A DNA stretch of 64,000 bases from the NCBI GenBank assembly GCA_033297075.1, contig MU858154.1, positions 61,955-125,954 of the forward strand, written 5' to 3'. Each line of letters begins with the position of its first letter. Positions within the stretch are counted from its first letter, which is position 1. Origin of the DNA: Rhypophila decipiens. Taxonomy: Eukaryota; Ascomycota; Sordariomycetes; Sordariales; Naviculisporaceae. The notes under the pieces were generated by a model that did no database searches, was not told the DNA's origin, and saw only the letters and a program-made list of their open reading frames with translations. Positions 11,530-21,530 of this stretch are shown piece after piece. The position numbers and the translations under genes are program-made.

Positions 11530-12768
11530 ACGTAAAGGTGATGGGACTTAAACCGAATGGAAGAAAAAGACCAGGAGGCAGAAAAAGAAGAAGTCGAAGA
11601 AGAGAGAGGAAAAGGAAAAGGCTCTGTCATGTGATCATAGTGAGATGGATGGGTTCATGTAATGTAGTCTTCGGGGTCGAGGGCTGAAGGTGAGGTGCAT
11701 CCAATGCTATTTCTTCTGTTCAAGTACAGTGAGGTGTGCTCGTCTGCGTGTCGCTTGCTTGTATGCCCAGCTCGATGTATCCCCCGCGACGCGAACTAGC
11801 TTCGAGGATGACGAGCGAAGTGAGGTAGGTATGCCTACCTTAGGAGGAGATGAGGCAAATAATGACTCCGGGGATAAGAAGACAGGTTGCCCCTGGAGTT
11901 GATTCAACTCCGTCGAATTTCGGGGTATGGTCTGCACATATCTCTCGATCCTGGGAGGAGCGTAATGGCCGCTGCTGCGTATGCACAGCCTGCACTGCAC
12001 GCGCAGGACTGGAGACGATCACTGAGCTAAGGACCAAGGCCTGTTTGCTAAAAAGGACGGATTACATCGTCCTTGACTGACAGGAGGAGCGTGCTTTGTG
12101 AGAAAATGCCAGCCAGCAATTGGTGTGAGGTCATAGCGAGAGGGAAGGTCGTAATCAAGAGTCGATAAGAAGAACGAAATAAGACTGCAAAAGCAACCAG
12201 TTGAGTGTAAGAGACATTCTCAATCGTGAGCTGTTCCTTGAGAGATGAGATACGGTGCTAAGGAAGGCGTGGCGATGCGGTGTCCCTCCACCGGTAAAAG
12301 CCATGAAATAAAGTTCGACACTAAAACCGGCCGGCCGAACTCTACCGTCCCGGGTATCGGGCGCAGGCACCGGTTGGCCACTTAACCCCGAGGCCCCACT
12401 GTGCCGTCCGGCCCCGGGTCCTGGAAGTACCGCAACACCAGGGAGTGACCCGAATGACCGAAGCATCCTTCCATCGTCTCATAGCCGCCGACACACCACT
12501 CAGCAGAACGACATTGGAACCCAAAGGGAACCTTCCATAGCAATGATATGTATTAACAACCCGCCAGCCGTGATCGATGAAACGTATGCTTACAATTCTA
12601 AATTACACAATGAGGTATGATATATATGCTCAAGTAGTCATGCTAAAAACCCGACGCATCCCGAAACCAGCACCATGCGCGAATACACTTCATGTGCCGT
12701 GTAAACCCGAACGCCAGTCAAAGCACACATCCTTCATCCTTGATCATTCCGACAGTCCCATAGACAGA
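11530..12768. other. Intergenic region, no gene seen
   Basis: It holds the divergent upstream region of the transporter and the 3' flank of the phosphatase. There are A/G-rich tracts near 11560–11620. A GC-rich block at about 12330–12430 contains several self-complementary words (GGCCGGCC, CCCGGG) and stands out from the AT-rich flanks. No coding frame is convincing. Confidence 0.55.
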
Positions 12769-15700
12769 TTATCCATCCCTCCTCCTCAAAAACAACTCCA
12801 CGACGCCCCTTGTGCGCTCCTCGACAGCTTTCTTCTCCTTCCCCTTCATCCCACCAGTAACTGGAGCCCGACAAACAACGCCCCCAAACACATCGGCAAA
12901 CTTCCTCTCGACAGCCCTTCTCCGTTCCAGCGCAACGAGTGCCTCGACAGTCGGACCTGCGCCGCTCTTTCGGAAACTCAGAGACCTCCTCCCCAAGGCT
13001 CCAATTCCCCGACCTACCACACCAACCGGCCCCGTGCCGGTGGCCGCACTGCTGGTCGGCTGCGTATTCTCTGCAGCCCTCAAAGCGTCCATGTCAGCCT
13101 TACTTATCGGCGCAAGGTCAGTCGCCATCTTGGCCAGCGCGGCCGTCAAGAACACAAACGAGATGTTGTGATTGGGGGCTGCCGAGAGAATGTCCAAAAT
13201 GGTAGTCTTGTCCTCCTCCTCGACGTCCTCGGCGCCCACCTTTAACGAACTAGGTTGGGCGAGTGAAGGTAACGGAGCTTGTTCGATGCGGTTCCACAAG
13301 ACGGTGGTGATGATTCCGTCAGTCAGACCCCGGAGAAAGAGAACAAGCACCTCGGCAACAGTCTCCAATCGCTCGATACTCGATATATCAGGTGGGAATG
13401 CGTCGTTGGGTGACTTGCCGCTATCAAGTGCATCGATCACGTCAATAACGCGCGAGGTACGCAGATCCTTGTCGGTAACAGTCCATAAACTCTCAACGAA
13501 TGGCCAGCCAGCTTCCTTGGGAATTTCGCAATTGTCAAGCATCTGCTCGTCGGCCAGGGCTCGTTCTGTTAGCCTCTCGAGCGCTTCCGTGAGGTGAAAC
13601 AGCTCTCTCGGTGCCGCGCTGTGAACATCCAAGTCATACGGTATCGAGCCCATATTTCCCTTCTTTTGTGCCAGCGAGTGGGCGAAGTCTCTGATGCCGC
13701 CCTTGGGAACGCGTATCAGTTCGTCGATGGAGCGTCCGATGCATGTCGGCGCCCAATATGCTCTTGCAGGAATGAAGTGGTCTCTCCCATCCGTCACCCT
13801 GAGCACCAGAACCTCTTCAAGACTTGCTTCCCCGCCGTTGAGCAGTCTCGCGTGGGAGATATCATCAATAAGGACCTCCAACACAGCATTGACAGTCTCG
13901 CCAGGTTCCAGCGTGACCTCCTTGCCCAGCTCGACCAACTCGGTATCATCACTCGGCGGGTCAGACCTTATAAACGAAGTTTTCAACCACTGCGGCGTTC
14001 CGTCCGTCTCCTCAGTGGTGGGTTTCTCGACAAAGGAAAACGTAGCAGGCACACCGCCAGTGTTAGCCAGTGTCAGAACCGAAGTGGCCTTCCTCAAAAA
14101 CCTGACCTCGCCAAGGTTGACAACCTGCCCTTCAGACGACGACTGTTGTCCCTGTCCACTCGAAGCCTGCTTATCCTGCGAATCCACCACAATCGTAATC
14201 CCGGGTCGCCCTTCATTTTCCGCGCGATCCAATTCCCTCGCCACCTCAGCATGAATCTTGGCCTTCAACTCGGGCACAACACCATCATAGTCCAGCGTAA
14301 ATATCGAAACAATAGGCTTATGGTCCGATGAGGTGATCCTCTGATGCGAGGTATAAATCTCCAAATGTATCCGATCGACAAATCCCTCTTTCGTAACCAC
14401 CGTCTCTTCCGCGCCATAATCCTCCGTCTCATCATATTCGTCGTAGTCCGCCCCGGGGGTACCTTGTGGCTTCTGTGTCGACGATCCGTCATTATCAGGG
14501 TCATAGTCGAACAGGACCTCGTCGTCCTCTCCCGCGGTATCAATTCCCCTAGCCTTCATCTCCTCGTCCCTTTTCCTTGCCTCCTCCTCCTCCTTGACCT
14601 TCCTCTCAAATCCCTCTTTCGTACTGCGCGTGCGAAACAGGATACGATCGCACCAACTCGGGGCTCGCCTCTTTTCGCTAGAATCGAAGAGCCCGACTGT
14701 GCCAACGTCGTACTTATATGAAGGCAAGAATGTAATCGGTCCTTCATGCCATCCATCATGGAACGCCTTCCTATCTTTAATCACCTTTCTGAGCTGATCA
14801 TGCGGAAGAAGCGAATCCAGCGTCGCCTGCAGCGAAGCCGGGTCGTCGTGCGGATCAGGCGCGAATTCGTCCGGGTCAGGCAACGAACTGAGACTGTCGT
14901 CAGTTTCAGCCGTCGTCACCTCTGTACTCGAGGACCTTGTAGTAGACCTTGTCGTGTCCGCCTCAAACTCGCTCTCCTCTTCATCACTGCTATCCGGCGA
15001 ATGCGGGACAAAGATGCCCTGCCCCTCGAGCGAATCCTCCCTAGGCAATCCCTTCTTGCTAAGATCATACTCGCCCCGAGAATGCAACATGAGTAAATGC
15101 CGAATATCATCGCCCGGTAGCCCATCCAATCTGAAGTTCAAGTCCCCAAACCAAAACGTAAAATCTTCATCCCCTATCTTCTCCCCGTTATTCGTCCCAT
15201 CAGTTTCCGGCCCGCCCGCAATCTCAACAGGCTTAAACTGCGTGCGACTTAATATCTGACTCACATCCCAGACCCGTCTCTCCACGAAATTCGCCTCTAT
15301 GCCCGAAGCTAAATGGCAATTGACAAAGACCATCCTTGTTGTTTCGCCAAGTAATATTCTCGTGCAGATTGCGCCCTTGTTGCCCATGTACCCTAGCAGA
15401 CCGGTCCCAATGGCCACGGTAGAGACGTTGCTTATCGACTTGGCGACTTCAGGCGAGGCATACACCAAGGTCAACAGCCCCATCATTTGCTCTTCTGCGA
15501 CAAGTTCATACCCCTTTGGTAATCCTTTTTCGAGAGCGACTTTCCATTTTGATAGCGTGTCGTCGGATGAGCCGTATACGGTGCGGGTGACCAGTCTTGA
15601 CGCGGCGTTTAGATCGACGACTTCTTGGAGACCTAGTACGTAGAGACCTATTTTGTCCCCGCCAAGGATATGTATTTTATCCTGCTCCACGTCTCCGTCA

Positions 15701-16050
15701 GGCGCCGGATTTGTATTCGTGTATGTATTTGTGGATGGAGAGTCGGTCTCAACGGCAGAGTTGTGTGCTAAATCTAGAGACGCAAGTTTCGCTTCGAGAC
15801 CTTTTCCATCGACGAACCATGAGGCGAGGTCTTTATCTGTCCCCGGGCAGGCGGCTACGTTCCAGGAGCCGATTTTCACGCGGATTCGGTGCGGTCGGAT
15901 GTACTGGTTTCTTCGGGCATAGACTGTTTGGTGGAGGGTGTGCGGTGTCGAGGAGCATAGGTCGACTTCCACGGGTTCGGTTGTTGTTGAGTCCCCGCGG
16001 TCTCGGTTTGCTGTTGAGGCGGAGCGGGATCGGTTCGGTGATTGGGGCAT
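12769..16050 (-). CDS. OCRL/INPP5B-like inositol polyphosphate 5-phosphatase (IPPc–ASH–RhoGAP-like)
   Basis: A single open frame of 1,093 residues. The catalytic domain covers about 55–600 and shows the 5-phosphatase motifs: SWNV near 62–65, LQEVV at 141, GYMGNKGA near 220, NCHLASG near 244, WFGDLNFRL at 300–308, then WCDRI and SSDHKPI. An acidic, Ser-rich insertion lies inside it, after GDLNFRL. Next comes an ASH-type immunoglobulin-like domain (about 660–790), with the VNLGEVRF entry strand, and a C-terminal RhoGAP-like helical region (about 830–1010). That order is the animal OCRL/INPP5B plan. The expected reaction is removal of the 5-phosphate from PI(4,5)P2 or PI(3,4,5)P3 on endosomal or Golgi membranes. 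The GAP arginine finger is not obvious, so that domain is probably a binding module. A Glu/Lys-rich coiled segment near 490–520 lies between the catalytic motifs. Confidence 0.93.
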   Translation of the reverse strand: MPQSPNRSRSASTANRDRGDSTTTEPVEVDLCSSTPHTLHQTVYARRNQYIRPHRIRVKIGSWNVAACPGTDKDLASWFVDGKGLEAKLASLDLAHNSAVETDSPSTNTYTNTNPAPDGDVEQDKIHILGGDKIGLYVLGLQEVVDLNAASRLVTRTVYGSSDDTLSKWKVALEKGLPKGYELVAEEQMMGLLTLVYASPEVAKSISNVSTVAIGTGLLGYMGNKGAICTRILLGETTRMVFVNCHLASGIEANFVERRVWDVSQILSRTQFKPVEIAGGPETDGTNNGEKIGDEDFTFWFGDLNFRLDGLPGDDIRHLLMLHSRGEYDLSKKGLPREDSLEGQGIFVPHSPDSSDEEESEFEADTTRSTTRSSSTEVTTAETDDSLSSLPDPDEFAPDPHDDPASLQATLDSLLPHDQLRKVIKDRKAFHDGWHEGPITFLPSYKYDVGTVGLFDSSEKRRAPSWCDRILFRTRSTKEGFERKVKEEEEARKRDEEMKARGIDTAGEDDEVLFDYDPDNDGSSTQKPQGTPGADYDEYDETEDYGAEETVVTKEGFVDRIHLEIYTSHQRITSSDHKPIVSIFTLDYDGVVPELKAKIHAEVARELDRAENEGRPGITIVVDSQDKQASSGQGQQSSSEGQVVNLGEVRFLRKATSVLTLANTGGVPATFSFVEKPTTEETDGTPQWLKTSFIRSDPPSDDTELVELGKEVTLEPGETVNAVLEVLIDDISHARLLNGGEASLEEVLVLRVTDGRDHFIPARAYWAPTCIGRSIDELIRVPKGGIRDFAHSLAQKKGNMGSIPYDLDVHSAAPRELFHLTEALERLTERALADEQMLDNCEIPKEAGWPFVESLWTVTDKDLRTSRVIDVIDALDSGKSPNDAFPPDISSIERLETVAEVLVLFLRGLTDGIITTVLWNRIEQAPLPSLAQPSSLKVGAEDVEEEDKTTILDILSAAPNHNISFVFLTAALAKMATDLAPISKADMDALRAAENTQPTSSAATGTGPVGVVGRGIGALGRRSLSFRKSGAGPTVEALVALERRRAVERKFADVFGGVVCRAPVTGGMKGKEKKAVEERTRGVVELFLRRRDG

Positions 16051-16869
16051 GTTGTCGGCGGGGAGGGACTGCGGGACTTGGAACGAGCAGGTACCGTTCC
16101 GGGGGTGTTATACGATGCCGTCTTCTAGCTGGTCGTGGATCATAGTGCGTTTGGGGAGGAATGATCAAAGTCGCGCAAGTTGTTGGTCCAGGTTGGAGAG
16201 ACGAAGTTGTAAACGCGGGAAGGATGCGCAAAAAAGGGAAGGGCTCCTTGATTGTGATGGATTCCAAGGTTATCGCAGGTAGAGTATATATAGGTTAAAA
16301 GAAGCCAGGGTCTATTTAGAATGAAAAGAAACAAAACAGAAAAAATGTCAGCTCGCGAACAAGACAGAAACAGGTTGAATGGGTTCACGATAATCAGTCC
16401 CTAGGTGCTACGTAGGGGGCTGAGTGCTGAAAGCTGATGACGATGTCGCAGTCTGCCAAGCCGCATCGTGGGAGAGAGCTTATCGGGCCGTTGGTCCCAG
16501 TCAGCTTCTTATCAGATCCAAGGCTGTGATTGGGCAACCTGCGGTAACCTTATTCTTGCCCGCCAACACCAACAATCGATCCCTGTGCAGCTCCTGAGCG
16601 CTTTGAGCTTCCGTGACGTCGCAAACTGAACGCATCTCCTGACACTCGACAGTCCCTCACGCCCAACACACAGAATCACCGGGCGCGAGCAATACGAATC
16701 CAGTTTCATCCCAACCGCACAAAAATAAACTGCCACCTGGCCTGAACTCTGCGGGCCAAGTGCAGCTTGTCTAGTTCGGCACAGCAGCTCCTCTTCGACC
16801 GCGCAAAGGTCCTCCCAAACCAAATCAAGCAACCAGGCGCCAAACCTCAACTCCCCAAATCAAAATAAA
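16051..16869. other. Divergent promoter region between the 5-phosphatase and dcp1
   Basis: No gene seen. The region separates divergently transcribed genes and must hold both promoters. A TTATCAGAT word at 16509–16517 matches the reverse complement of the SreA-type consensus ATCWGATAA, probably by chance. Confidence 0.6.
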
Positions 16870-17745
16870 ATGAGCAGACCAACCCCCCGAAAATCGCGAC
16901 ACCGCAACAACCCCAGCATCGGCGACAGGAGCGGCGGCGGAAGCCTCAGTTACGGATCTTCAAGTCAAGGCGGCAGCTACTACCAGTCAAACCCAAACTC
17001 CAACCCCAACCCAAAACACACAGCCATAATCCAGCAAAGCGACTACGAGTCCGACGCAGCGCAGTACCTCTCCAACCGCGACACACCCGCGATATCACAC
17101 ATCCCCAGCCGAACAAACACCGAACTCAACCTCTCCGTTTTGAGTCGCTATCTTCCCGGCGGCGTGAAATCGATCCTCTCGATCGCAGCCAGCGCAACAG
17201 TATATCTATTCAGCGAGACCGAAGGATGGGAGAAATGTGGTGTCGAGGGGACCATGTTTGTTGTTGAGCGCGAGCCACTTGTCACAGCGTCGGGACAACC
17301 ACTTGTCCAGATTTGTGTTTTTGTTTTGAACAGAAGGGCGCTGGAGAATTTAGTCGTCGATCTTGTCAAGGTCACAGATTGCGAACTCGCCGAGGAGCTT
17401 ATCATCTTTAGGCTGGAAGACGGGGAGCAAGGGGAAGAGAGTAAGAAGGTTATTGGGATCTGGATACACGCTGATGAAGAGCATACACGGGAGGAGAATA
17501 TGACTGTCATACGGGCATCGTGGCAGCAGGCACGGATGAGCTGGAATGCTCTGGTTCAGGCTATTGACGCTGAGGAAAAGGAAGAAATCGCTGAGCAGAT
17601 TGAGGAGGAAGGCGGTGGCATTCTTTTGCAGACGCCGACGATGGGGCCTACCGAGGGAGGAAGTTTTGTGTCGGGGGGAGAGCAGCTATCTGGTGGACGA
17701 CGATTGAGTATCACGGATCTGTTTGGGCGGAATGGGAGCGGCTGA
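16870..17745 (+). CDS. dcp1: mRNA decapping enzyme subunit Dcp1
   Basis: A 291-residue open frame. Residues 1–75 are disordered and rich in Ser, Gly, Asn and Tyr. From about 82 the Dcp1/EVH1 fold begins, with NLSVLSRYLPGGVKSILSIA, an Ala-Thr-Val-Tyr-Leu-Phe strand, then GWEKCGVEGTMFVVER, which is the conserved WEK..VEG core. After a strand ending in VFVLNR and the downstream LxxxF/L-rich segment, an acidic helix rich in Glu/Gln (about 235–250) and a Gly-Ser tail follow. Dcp1 activates the Dcp2 decapping hydrolase in P-bodies and so starts 5'–3' mRNA decay. The N-terminal extension is longer than in yeast, which is normal for filamentous fungi. No intron is needed; the ATG follows an A-rich leader (aaaATGag). 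Confidence 0.9.
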   Translation: MSRPTPRKSRHRNNPSIGDRSGGGSLSYGSSSQGGSYYQSNPNSNPNPKHTAIIQQSDYESDAAQYLSNRDTPAISHIPSRTNTELNLSVLSRYLPGGVKSILSIAASATVYLFSETEGWEKCGVEGTMFVVEREPLVTASGQPLVQICVFVLNRRALENLVVDLVKVTDCELAEELIIFRLEDGEQGEESKKVIGIWIHADEEHTREENMTVIRASWQQARMSWNALVQAIDAEEKEEIAEQIEEEGGGILLQTPTMGPTEGGSFVSGGEQLSGGRRLSITDLFGRNGSG

Positions 17746-18727
17746 TTCAGCGTAAAGACTGCGTGGAATCCATCTGTCAAGTACAGCTACATGGTCGAGC
17801 CGAGATTTTGCCTGGTTTGTCACCTACCTCTGGACGCGTGAGAATACAAGATGGATTTCTACCTCATGCCGGCAGCGAGTGATTGGGACTTCTTCTTTTT
17901 GCCTAGTATAGATACCCCAATATTGCAGTGCTTTTTTTTCCCTCCAGGCCGGAGTCGTGGGCCGACTCCTGATAGACCAGCTCTCTCTTTCTCCTTGTCA
18001 TCCGTTGTCGTTGCGACTTTGGCCCAGTCTTCTGGGTGCCGTCCGACCCTATGTTGAGCCGCATGGCGTATTCGGATGAACAATATTTTTGAGATGGATG
18101 ACACTCGGGATTGAAAATCCATTGAACAAGCTGGCGTGCTGGATGCGCCTTTTATAGCGGTCGGCTTTATGGGGTATAATTGGTACCTTTCCTTTGTCGC
18201 GGCCATCATGGGACCTGGCTATTGTTTACTGCCAGCCGCTCCTTCCGGTATTGCACGAATGACGAATCGAGTAACTGCCACCTCCACGCTCCAGAGAAGG
18301 CCAACTTCCATATCGAGAAGAGCTCCTCCTCACGCCAAATCCGAAACCCGTCAAGAGCGACAGAATATCATGACCGAGGAGCAGAAGCAACGATCGAAGC
18401 AAGACCTCATGTCGTCATGGTGAATCTCGCCAATGATGTGCCGGCAGCCACTTGCAATTCAATGCCAATATTCGGGTTCTTTGTTCGCGTCCAAGACAAA
18501 GAATTGTTTAAAAATATCACCCGAACTTGCATGTCTTTGACGGCAGTGTTACCCCTGACAAAGTTAACGACGGCTCACGGGGGCCTCGAGATGCATGTGT
18601 GTGTCGCCAGCACCACCAAGCATCAAGTTATATAAAACTGACCTCGAGTATCGGAAATCAAGACTTTCATCTTTCAGTTACTTCTTACACCTGAAGGCCA
18701 TCAAGTCAGTCCCTCACAACCGCAGCC
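17746..18727. other. Intergenic region, no gene seen
   Basis: Several short frames exist on both strands, but none resembles a protein and none shows a plausible splice pattern. Confidence 0.55.
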
Positions 18728-19939
18728 ATGTTCCACACCGTCCAAAACAAGAAAAAGACCAAGCGCGTCCCCAAGCCCAAGCCGGCGCCCCTTCCTCACT
18801 CGTGGTACCTCTCCCGGCGCGACGAGATCACCCTCCACTACCCGCCCAAGGCCCAGGGTTCTCTAACGGGGTCATGGCACGACATCCAGTACAACACCCA
18901 AGTGCAGCGCTTCATCCTGCTCATGTTCCTCCTCAAGAACTCGGATCTCTGCCAACCCGAGATCCAGTCCTTTCTCTCGAAATACATCCGCACCCTCTCC
19001 GACGCGGACCTGCAACAACTACGACTCCACCTGCCTAACGTCGGTGCCGTCCACAAGTTGGATACCGTCTTTGAGCCCACATACAAATGACTCCAGGGTC
19101 TAGCTCGAAAACGCGGTCTCGGTGCAGATCCGCCCGTTATCTACCTCGCAAGGGCCTATTTCCGCGCAATGCTCCATCTACAAGCCGACCCGGCATCATT
19201 CTACCACGTCGAATCAGGCTGGTTCTTATCCCTCGCCGCCAAGCTCGCCCAACGCTCCGTCTTTGTGAAACAGCCAAACTCGACCGCAAAAGTCTTTTCC
19301 CACAAAGAATCCAAATTCTGGTTCGGCGAGCTGGAAAATGCCGTCTTCTTGGGCATCATGTGCCGCCTCTTGAGCCTCGTCTCCGCAGAGGACCCATTCA
19401 TCTACAAGAAACACTGGCTCTCGATAGAGGAAGCCTGGCGGGTCTTTTTCGGCACCTTCAATCCACCCAGCAACCATAGCGGCAAAAAGTCCAACAACAA
19501 TAGAGCATGTACATGTTGGGACAAAGGCCGATATGCTCTTCCCCATGAAGAGTTTTTCTTTACCATCAAGCCCGCCTTGATGTCGACGCAATACTCTGGC
19601 AAGGAGGTGACATTGCTCAAGGTGCTCGATACCATTGACGCGCTTCCTTCGAGCGGGAACTTTAAGCTCGGGGATCTTTACACCGCAAGGGTTAATACAG
19701 CCTGGCATGTGAAGAAAAGGGTGTTTGAGAATCTGTACTTTACGCCCACGTTGCTGCAGATAATCGAGGAGGATCTTCCAAAGCTCACGCTCCAGAAAAT
19801 CCTACAATGCGCCGAGTGGAATGTCACGAACCACGGGTTCTCTGCTTTTGATCGGAAGACGGGGGTCACGGAGGAGGAGAAAAGGGGGGCCAGAAACATG
19901 GATTGGAGAGAGATTAATACCCTCTTGGTTGGAGTTTGA
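18728..19939 (+). CDS. Hypothetical fungal protein, interrupted by one in-frame TGA
   Basis: From ATG at 18728 the frame runs 120 codons to TGA at 19088–19090, then continues in the same frame for about 280 codons to TGA at 19937–19939. The total is near 400 residues. I do not recognise the family. The N-terminus is basic (KKKTKRVPKPKP), followed by a WYLSRRDEI stretch and helical segments. The second part is helical, with aromatic clusters, one CTCWDKG motif and a C-terminal INTLLVGV. Both halves look like real protein, with normal amino-acid mix and third-position G/C. The break may be a nonsense mutation, a sequencing error, an intron or programmed readthrough. Candidate introns that remove the stop and keep frame, such as 19044–19103 (60 nt) or 19040–19096 (57 nt), have poor donors. 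The stop is followed by CTC, one base from the efficient CTA readthrough context. Confidence 0.6.
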
Positions 19940-20195
19940 CTTGCTTTTAAAGGATAAGGAGTAGAATCTTTGGTAGTAGAGGTAAGTAAGTGACTGGTAG
20001 TTAGTTATTTAACAGCGAATTCTCGCAGCGTTAGACATAAATAAATACTCGAGTTTGACATCCTTGAGCTTAAAGTTGAAGATATATACGGTAGCACGTC
20101 TGGCTGGCATGTGACTGACGCACAATGAACAAAAAGAAAAAGATGAATCCACCAAAACTAACTAGACTGGGGGAACAATAAAAAAAAGAAATGAA

Positions 20196-20297
20196 TGCCC
20201 AACAACAGGATTGAACTGTTGACCTTCGCATGACCGAACAGAACCACTGAATGAGGATCTATTAGTACGACGCTCTAACCGGCTGAGCTAGTCGGGC
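20196..20297 (-). tRNA. tRNA-Ile (anticodon AAU) with a 28-nt intron
   Basis: The minus strand folds as a full tRNA: acceptor GCCCGAC/GTTGGGC with discriminator A, D-arm GCTC/GAGC, anticodon stem TCGTA/TGCGA, loop CTAATA+A with anticodon AAT, variable loop AGGTC, and T-arm AACAG-TTCAATC-CTGTT. The intron (20232–20259) sits at the standard position one base 3' of the anticodon. The mature length is 74 nt without CCA. The A at position 34 would be edited to inosine. A second gene for the same tRNA lies at 25546 on the plus strand. Confidence 0.95.
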
Positions 20298-20749
20298 TGA
20301 CTCTATATCCCTTGGATAGTTGGTTGTTTGTGGTCCCTCGATTTAGAGTATTTGAATTGGCGCTTGCTACTTCCACCAAACTTTAACTCTTGTTTCCCGG
20401 CACAGGCACGCACCAAGCATACTGGAAAGGCATTGTGAAGATTTCATGTCAATCAACAATATTGACATAAATCTAGGTATGTATGTAACGTTATCCACTT
20501 AAATATATACAAGAAGGATAAATGTTAGGAATCTCCAAAGAAGAAGAATCCCATATGCAAAAGTAAGTATGCAAACGCATCAGCTCATCACTACACCCAA
20601 CTCAACCACTTCCAACCCATCAGTGTGTTTGATGTACAATGGACGGATGGATATTTGCCAACCAGTTCCAGCGTTTGGTCGTTTCTTGACCTTGTCTCCT
20701 ACGCCACCTTGACTCCAGATCCTCCTGCTAGCTAGCTGATTGAAAGCAT
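20298..20749. other. Intergenic region between tRNA-Ile and the LPMO gene
   Basis: This holds the tRNA upstream flank and the 3' flank of the LPMO. AT-rich; no gene seen. Confidence 0.6.
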
Positions 20750-21530
20750 TTAGCAGGTGAAGACGCTGGGGCCGGGGACGACGTAGTTGGTGACAGGGGG
20801 CCAGTAGATGCTGATCTTGACTCCGGGGTCGGATCCCTATTTTTCACGACATATTAGCTAACCAGCCAGCTATTCATAATTATCAGAAAAAACATACCTT
20901 GTAAGCACCAGGGAAAGAAACAGTGTTGCTAGGAGTCTTGGACCCAGTCCCGCCGACAACATTGATCTGGGCGCACTCCATGTAAAACTGCGCACCGGGG
21001 TAGTTGCCCGCGCCGTGGAGGGCAATCATCTCCGCACGGAGAAGGTACTGGCCCGGAGCGATGCACTCGGGGATCTTGATGGCGTGCTTGCCCTGGCCGT
21101 TGATGACGCGCTCGGTGCCCCACTTGCCGGAGCTGTCCATGCCGTCCTGCTGGATCTTGAACCACCCGCCGCCGACGCCAGAATCGCTGGTGGCATCGTT
21201 GACCTTCTTGAGGTAGGCGATGGTGGGGCCCTTGTGGGACGAGTCCATGATGTCGTTGGGCGAGGAGCCCGTGGTGGACAGCATGTACCGCCAGATGGCG
21301 TTCACGGTCTGGCCGGCTTGGACGGTGATGACCTTGCTGGTGGGGGTGGTTGGGTTGGGGGACCCGTTGCAGGCCATGCTGGACGAGTCGACGTTCTCGA
21401 TGGGGCCGTTGTAGCTCGGCACGCGGACACCGTTGCCGATGCCTTGGTTGACACCGCCTACCTCGAGGGAGCTGAAGATGGTGTGGGCTGAGACAGCCGA
21501 GGCCGCGAGGATAGGGGCGAGGAGCTTCAT
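20750..21530 (-). CDS. AA9 lytic polysaccharide monooxygenase (formerly GH61)
   Basis: Two exons, 21530–20898 and 20836–20750, joined by a 61-nt GTATGT…AATAG intron, encode 239 residues. A 15-residue signal peptide ([15 protein letters not shown]) leaves His16 as the mature N-terminal residue, as needed for the copper histidine brace. The second brace His is His99 (in SSHKGP) and the axial Tyr is Tyr183 in QFYMECAQ, with Gln181 two residues before it. His172 in ALHGA is the second-sphere His. The core motif [10 protein letters not shown] is typical. There is no CBM1 module; the protein ends soon after the catalytic fold with GPSVFTC. It is expected to cleave cellulose or xyloglucan chains oxidatively outside the cell, with an electron donor such as cellobiose dehydrogenase. 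Residue spacing is normal for the family, and the gene looks intact. A TATA box lies about 95 bp upstream. Confidence 0.96.

Noticed and set aside
4510..19090. Reassigned TGA codon as explanation for two interrupted genes
   Set aside because: Several intact genes here (ribonuclease, dcp1, hapX, the large signalling gene) end in TGA, so TGA is a stop in this genome.
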